A stretch of DNA of 64,000 nt, taken from NCBI GenBank assembly GCA_037974335.1, contig CM075760.1, positions 20,850,291-20,914,290 of the forward strand, written 5' to 3'. A model generated the notes under the pieces. That model ran no database searches. It saw only the letters and a program-made list of their open reading frames with translations, and was not told where the DNA came from. This DNA comes from Prionace glauca. Taxonomy: Eukaryota > Chordata > Chondrichthyes > Carcharhiniformes > Carcharhinidae. This document shows, piece by piece, positions 59,246 through 64,000 of this stretch (positions are counted from its first letter, which is position 1; the number at the start of each line of letters is the position of its first letter). A program made the translations under genes and the position numbers.

Positions 59246-59317
59246 CACTCTGTGGTGTAATGGTGAGCACTCTGGAGTTTAAATCCAGCGATCTGAGTTC
59301 AAATCTCGGCGGAGCCT
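59246..59317 (+). pseudogene. tRNA-Gln copy with ochre anticodon, arm 2
   Basis: Homologue of the Gln gene at 38234. The loop is GTTTAAA, giving anticodon TTA, complementary to the UAA stop codon. The outer two acceptor pairs fail (CACTCTG against CGGAGCC). The D-arm, anticodon stem and B box (GTTCAAATCTC) remain, and TTTT follows. Probably a pseudogene. Confidence 0.8.
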
Positions 59318-59587
59318 TGTTTTAATTTGCAAATACAGATGATGGATTGGCTGAAGGACGTTTCATTTAAATTTATCACCAAGTCCTAATCGAGAGGAGA
59401 ATTTGCCAGCCCGTTCAGCTGCTGTTACTCAATTCAAGGGCAATTAGGGATGATAGGAAATGAATAAAGACAATCTCAATAATGGACCTTTTCCTCACAA
59501 GTAAAAGCAAATTTTCTGACAGTTCTTGTGCCTGAAACTTTCGAAACATCGAGCTAATATGTAACAACTATCCTAATGTTCGCATGT

Positions 59588-59660
59588 GGGCCAGTGAAGC
59601 TATGGATAAAGCGTCTGACTACGGATCAGAAGATTCCAGGTTCAACTCCTGGTTGGCTCA
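59588..59660 (+). pseudogene. tRNA-Arg (ACG), D-arm decayed, arm 2
   Basis: Acceptor, anticodon arm (CTGACTACGGATCAG) and T-arm (CCAGGTTCAACTCCTGG) are good. The D-arm AAGCTATGGATAAAGCG no longer pairs and spoils the A box. No T4 run follows closely. It may be a weak or dead gene. Confidence 0.7.
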
Positions 59661-60319
59661 GCACAAACCGATAAAAGATGTTCACAAATTCCCTGTTACT
59701 TTCGATGAAAAAGTTATTTAATAGCTTTATGCTTATTCAGACAAATGTTGGCAAGCATATTTGCAGCTTCTCTGGAGAAAGTAATGTTAGGAGATTGCTA
59801 ATGAAGAGCAACCGACTATTTTAAGTTATTTTTTTCTGGGAAAAAAGTCATTTAATAAGATTAGGATATTAAATAAATGCTAACCTCAAATACATTTTGG
59901 ACAAAATTAAACATGTCTTAGAGAATTTACACAATTTTGTCAATTTCTTCATAAAATTCAGCATTTCTGATTTTGGAGAAAGCATTTCAAGCTGAGGTCA
60001 GAGCAAAGATAATATGACTGTAACATCGAGATTCTGATAATATTCAGCACCAAACTGGAATCATACAGACTTCCCTCACCCTAGCATGTTTCAGATGGTG
60101 ATTAACTATGTTAGTCTGCACCTGAACTTATTAAATTGTCTTGTAGACTCGATGACTTGCTGATACGTGCAGGTGTCAAAATAGGAAAGTTTCTTTCCTG
60201 GCAATGCATCAAACAAATTAATAACTTCTTATTTGACACAAAGCATTTGAGGCCGAGGCCAGAGCGAAGATACTATGGGTGTAACATCGAGATTCAGATA
60301 ATGTTCAGGAACAAAATGG

Positions 60320-60612
60320 CCCGGCCGATGAAGGCATGCTTTAAGGTGCGAGGGGCAAGGTTTAAAGGAGATGGACATGGCAGATTGTTTGCATAGAGAG
60401 TAGTGGGTTCCTGGAACTCGCTGCCGGGGAGACATAGTAGAAGCGGATGGTGTTGTGACTTTTAAGTCAGTTGACAAGTACATGAATAGGATGGGAATAG
60501 AGGGATATGGTCCCGGAAGGATAGGGGGTTTTAGTTAAGTCGGGCAGCATCGTCAGTGAAGGTTTGAAGGGCCGAAGGGCATGTTCCTGTGCTGTAATTT
60601 TCTTTGTTCTTT
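60320..60612 (+). mobile_element. CR1-D 3' end crossing the arm 2 edge
   Basis: Coding traces MKACFKVRGARFKGDGHGRL, then VVGSWNSLPG, precede a short 3' UTR with GGGCCGAAGGGCATGTTCC and TTTCTTTGTTCTTTG. The inverted repeat stops inside it at about 60412. Confidence 0.8.
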
Positions 60613-61009
60613 GTACTGCCGTTTTTCTTTCCCCAAAACTGAGCTTCAGACCCTGTAGCTCTATATTTAACCACTCCATCTCTGACATCTCTCCAGTCAG
60701 ACAACCCTGTGAGATGTCTGTACTGATCTTATTGTGGCATCATGAGCGTTCCACATACAACATGACTTGTATCTATAAATTCTCATCTTGAATATTTCAA
60801 TTGAAATTTCAGGGCGAGCAGAGCTTTTTGAGCAGAATGGCCCAGATTCCCACCATCTTTAAGCGAACAAGTTGTTTCTGATTTCCCTACAGAGGTTGTC
60901 TATTAAACAATGACTGAACGCAGGGGGTGAATGGGACAAGCTGAAGTTTCCAGTTGAAGAGGTTCCCAGTGTCTCTGAGCAGCTGAACTGGGGAAACCTT
61001 TCGGCAGAG
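60613..61009. other. Intergenic, no gene seen
   Basis: Nothing recognised. Confidence 0.4.
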
Positions 61010-61549
61010 ACTGCGCTGCTGCTATTTCCCTTCCTGACCACCGGGGGTCGTTGTAACACGTCAGGGCGCTGCTCCGCCCAGTGTCACCTCTTGCCCACTC
61101 CGGCCCGGCCGCTGCTCGTTGGCGGAACATCCGGGTCCTGTAGAGAGGCGGGGCCAGCCGCCATATTGCAGTGACGTCACCATCAACCCCTCCCCCCCGT
61201 CGAGGGAAAAGCGACGGTTCAGAAATGTAGAAAGTAAGAGAAATTCCCACCCGGAAATCCCGCCCGGAGCGGAATTAAAATTAAATAAAATACATATTTT
61301 TATAAAGAGGCAGGTGGCGGAACCGCGCATGTGCTGTAGTATTTTCCCAGAGCGCACCGCGCGGGTGTGATTGAAAAAAAGACGCAATAAAAACAGAAAC
61401 GATTTTCCCGAATGGAGAAGGAACCGAAAGTCTGACGGGTGAGGATTTGAATAATAATCATCAAGATTCAAAATATTAAAAGATTAAAATGGAACTGCCT
61501 GGACGCATGTGCAGGACGGGAATTCCCCCAGAGTACAGCGCGTGCGACG

Positions 61550-61681
61550 CCGTCTCCCCTGGCAACGCAACATGGCCGCTGGCCGTCTCCCCTGGCAACG
61601 CAACATGGCCTCCGGCCGTCTCCCCTGGCAACGCAAGATGGCCGCTGGCCGTCTCCCCAGGCAACGCAAGATGGCCGTCGG
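61550..61681 (+). repeat. Four 33-bp units with X-box-like and YY1-like sites
   Basis: Units start at 61550, 61583, 61616 and 61649. Each has GTCTCCCCTGGCAAC (X-box like; the last has CCCAGG) and CAACATGGCC or CAAGATGGCC (YY1 like). As 33 bp is 11 codons, every frame stays in phase, so open frames here need not mean coding. Confidence 0.85.
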
Positions 61682-61683
61682 CG
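61671..61683 (+). other. Possible first coding exon end (weak)
   Basis: ATGGCCGTCGGCG is followed at once by GTGAGT, a consensus splice donor. A short first exon starting in the fourth array unit is possible. No downstream exon was recognised. Confidence 0.25.
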
Positions 61684-61934
61684 GTGAGTGATTGTGGCGC
61701 AGGCGCAGTGAAGTCTGCCTGCAGCCCATTGTCCAGATTGCCCCCCAGTGGATGTGGTGGGGATGGTGCAGCAGATGGAGCAACAATCCCAGTTTCAAAG
61801 GGGGGAGAGAAGCTGCAATGCTGCTCCCTGTTGTTCACTCCTGTCCCCAGTCTCAGCATTGCAGAGTGTTTAAACAAGAGGGTGCAATGTCACAGCAGCA
61901 CCTTGACCTGCAGTTTAGTTTTATTTATTAGTAT

Positions 61935-62180
61935 CACGAATAATTAGGCTTACATTCACACTGCAATGCAATTCCTGTGAAAATTCCCGAGTCGCCACAT
62001 TCCTGTTCGGAAACACTGATGGAGAATTTAGCATGGCCAATGCATGTAACCAGCACGTCTTTTAGACTGCTGGAGGAAAGCAGAGCACGTGGAGGAAACC
62101 TGTGCAGGCATGGGGAGAATGTGCAAACTCTACACAGACAGTGACCCAAGCTGGGAATCAAGTTTAGGGCCCTAGCGCTT
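61935..62180 (-). mobile_element. tRNA-derived SINE
   Basis: In minus orientation it has the core GTGTAGAGTTTGCACATTC, GGCCATGCTAAATTCTCC, and the GGCGACTCGGGAATTTTCAC tail. The head is decayed (CCCTAAACTTGATTCCCAGC). Confidence 0.75.
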
Positions 62181-62182
62181 AG

Positions 62183-62825
62183 AGAACAAAGAACAAAGAA
62201 CAATCCAGCACGGGAAACAGGCCCTTCGGCTCAATGAGCCCGCGCCGCCACATCACCCTACACCTATTCTACCCTGCATATCTATGAATGGAATCCTACT
62301 CAGTCAGATTCAGGGAAGAAATAGTGTCAATTTGGTAAAAACCGATTAGCCTGAGAGAACATTTTTGGGGTGTGGGAGGAAACCGGAGCGCCCGGAGGAA
62401 ACCCACGCAATCATAGGGAGAATGCGCAAACTCCCACAGACACAGGCCCAAATCCATGTGCCTGCACAGCCAGCAGTGCTAGTCACTGAGCTGTTGCGGC
62501 GCCCATCTACCGGTCCAGGATCAAGCACACACACCGACATGAAGTACGAAGCCACTCCTGGAACATCCAAGAGCAGCCCACGCACGACCCGCCGTGTGAA
62601 TGCCCCTCGTTTGACACGAGGTGGACCTCCACCTGTGGAATAAAGTCAAAAATATTAATCTTACAGCCTGGCTTTCCGGTGTCTCCCGAGGTTTAACCCT
62701 ATTTAATATCCCCTACCATATCCCTCCATTCTCGTTTCACTCATGTGCCTATCTAACTGCATCTTAAACGAGTCCAACGTTCCTGCCTCCACCACCCTAC
62801 TCGGTAGCGCGTTCCAAACCCCCAC
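62183..62825 (-). mobile_element. CR1-B 3' end, second copy
   Basis: It carries the tail GAACAAAG repeats, the CAGGCCCTTCGGC block, the SINE-like module (about 62345-62510), CCCACGCACGACCCGCC, and the ORF end (GTAGCGCGTTCCAAACCCCC). The order equals 7192-7860, so the SINE-like module belongs to the element. Confidence 0.85.
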
Positions 62826-62899
62826 AATGCTAACCACCGTGCCACTGTGTTATAACATTCTCCCCCAGATATCCAACTACCCGCCCCCCCGCCATTAAA

Positions 62900-63055
62900 A
62901 TCATAAAATCCCGAAAGTGCATCAAGTCTACATCAAGAGTATTTCGCCCGATTCCCGTAACCCCACAATGCCCTCTAATGCCCCTAACCTTCACATCTTT
63001 GGACATTAAGGGATTGTCAATCCACCTAACCTGCCCATCTTTCAGACCCCACAGA
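62900..63055 (-). mobile_element. SINE tail fragment
   Basis: CATAAAATCCCGAAAGTGCA and CTTCACATCTTTGGACATTAAG follow the SINE tail order. A SINE-like head scrap (CTAACCACCGTGCCACTG) sits at about 62829, next to CR1-B. Confidence 0.55.
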
Positions 63056-63084
63056 TATTCTGGTTACCCTATTATAAAAAGTAT

Positions 63085-63594
63085 ATTATTAAACTAGAAA
63101 GAGTGCAGAAAAGATTTACTAGGATGCTTCTGGTTCTTGATGGATTGAGATATAAGGAGAAGCTGGATAGACTGTGACTTTTTTCACTGGAGCGTAGGAG
63201 GCTGAGGGGTGATCTTATAGAGTTCTATAAAATAATGAGGGGCACAGATCAGCTTGATAGTCAATATCTCTTCCAAAAGTTAGGGGAGTCTAAAACTCGA
63301 GTGCCTAAGTTTAAGATGGGAGGGGAAAGATACAGAAGTGTCCAGAGGAGCATTTTTTTTCACACAAAGGGTGGTGAGCATCTGGAACAAGCTGCCAGGT
63401 TTAGTCGTAGACATGGGTGCAATTTTGTCTTTTAAAATGCATTTATACAGTTACATGGTTGTGATGGGTATCGAGGGATATGGGCCAAAGACAAGCAATT
63501 GGGATGAGCTTAGGGGTTTTTAAAAAGGGCAGCATGGAGCAGTTGGACTGAAGGGCCTGTTTCCATGCTGTAAACCTCTATGACTCTATATGGG
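63085..63594 (+). mobile_element. CR1-C LINE, 3' end
   Basis: Coding traces RVQKRFTRMLLVLDGLRYKE, then FHTKGGEHLEQAARF-like text (about two frame breaks), and the end with GAAGGGCCTGTTTCCATGC and CTCTATGACTCTATAT. The tail repeats differ from CR1-A, so it is another subfamily. Confidence 0.8.
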
Positions 63595-63704
63595 AGGAAC
63601 ATGAAAACCCCACACAGACAATGACCCGAGGCTGGAATTGAACACGGGTCCTTGACACTAGGAGGCTGCAGTGCTAACCACTGTGCTAATGTGCTGCCAC
63701 TCAG
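63595..63704 (-). mobile_element. SINE head fragment
   Basis: The minus strand has GCAGCACATTAGCACAGTGG (A-box side), CGTGTTCAATTCCAGCC (B box) and CATTGTCTGTGTGGGGTTT. Confidence 0.7.
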
Positions 63705-64000
63705 GCAAGTGTATTTGGAAGGAGCTCAGGACGGGTGGGGGGGTTGGGGGGGGTGATGATTTCTAGCTCACTTTGATGAGGGGAGGGCTGGAAATCAGAA
63801 AAAATAACAGCTTCGCATCAACATTTTCCCTCATTCCTGCTCTTGTTACTAATTAAAAACCAGCTCACTCCTCCATTCTGCCTATCAATGAGGCTAACAG
63901 AAAGCAGGGAAAAGGTTGTGGCACAGAAAGAGGCCATTCAGCCCATCGCATCTTCACCAGCTTGGGAAATAAAGACTTGCCCTTCATTCTAATACCAGTT
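63705..64000. other. Window end, repeat trace only
   Basis: GGCACAGAAAGAGGCCATTC at about 63920 recalls a SINE or LINE tail. No gene. Confidence 0.4.

Larger units (their letters stand above)
56470..60412. repeat. Arm 2 of large inverted duplication (tRNA cluster)
   Basis: Reverse complement of 36058-41125 without the CR1-A insertion. It carries Asn, Gly, a Glu remnant, Gln (broken) and Arg copies in mirrored order. The spacer between the arms is about 15.3 kb. Confidence 0.9.
61010..61720. promoter_or_regulatory. CpG-rich promoter-like block
   Basis: CpG density rises sharply compared with the neighbours. Motifs readable by eye are a GC box (GGCGGGGCC, 61147-61155), a YY1-like site (GCCGCCATATTG, 61157-61168), a CRE (TGACGTCA, 61172-61179), NRF1-like GGCGCAGGCGCAG (61696-61708) and the X-box/YY1 array at 61550-61681. 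Such a mix is typical of vertebrate housekeeping promoters. The gene served was not identified, and transcription either way is possible. Confidence 0.65.

Noticed and set aside
61489-61947. A 152-codon open frame over the CpG block
   Set aside because: The 33-bp array keeps all frames open. No domain is visible, and a promoter reading is simpler.

Overview
This looks like gene-poor, repeat-rich genomic DNA from a cartilaginous fish, most likely a shark. The grounds are many 5'-truncated CR1-type LINEs ending in (TTCTTATG)n, tRNA-derived SINEs of the elasmobranch (HE1-like) kind, a nuclear tRNA gene cluster, and a GPCR of the GPR139-like group. The assignment rests on recognised repeat style; no alignment was run.

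Layout. 1-20 kb: nested CR1 LINEs and SINEs, with no convincing protein gene. 20.1-20.7 kb: a TG-rich microsatellite. 21.0-23.5 kb: an 84-bp minisatellite of about 28 units, interrupted by a short retroelement. 24-27 kb: old LINE relics. 28.1-29.7 kb: the one well-supported protein gene, a two-exon GPR139-like seven-transmembrane receptor on the minus strand. 30.8-59.7 kb: a scattered tRNA cluster (Phe, Leu, Gln, Gly x2, Asn x2, Glu x3, Val, Thr, Lys) plus decayed Arg, Glu, Asn, Leu, Val and Gln copies. 52.5-54.8 kb: a G-rich then purine-only satellite tract. 61.0-61.7 kb: a CpG-rich promoter-like block with four tandem 33-bp units, each holding an X-box-like and a YY1-like site. 62-64 kb: LINE and SINE fragments.

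The most striking structure is a large inverted duplication: 36058-41125 matches the reverse complement of 56470-60412. Both arms carry Arg, Gln, Glu-remnant, Gly and Asn tRNA copies. The arms have diverged in informative ways. One has a CR1 insertion where the other keeps the clean empty site, the Gly copies have different anticodons (CCC and GCC), and one Gln copy is broken and carries an ochre (UUA) anticodon. Between and around the arms lie further low-copy blocks (a tandem Glu-Val pair, two Leu blocks and a third Asn copy), so the cluster appears to have grown by repeated local duplication and inversion among CR1 elements.

Repeat family labels (CR1-A to CR1-E, S3) are local names for this answer. 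Boundaries were read by eye and may be off by some bases, more for the old diverged elements.
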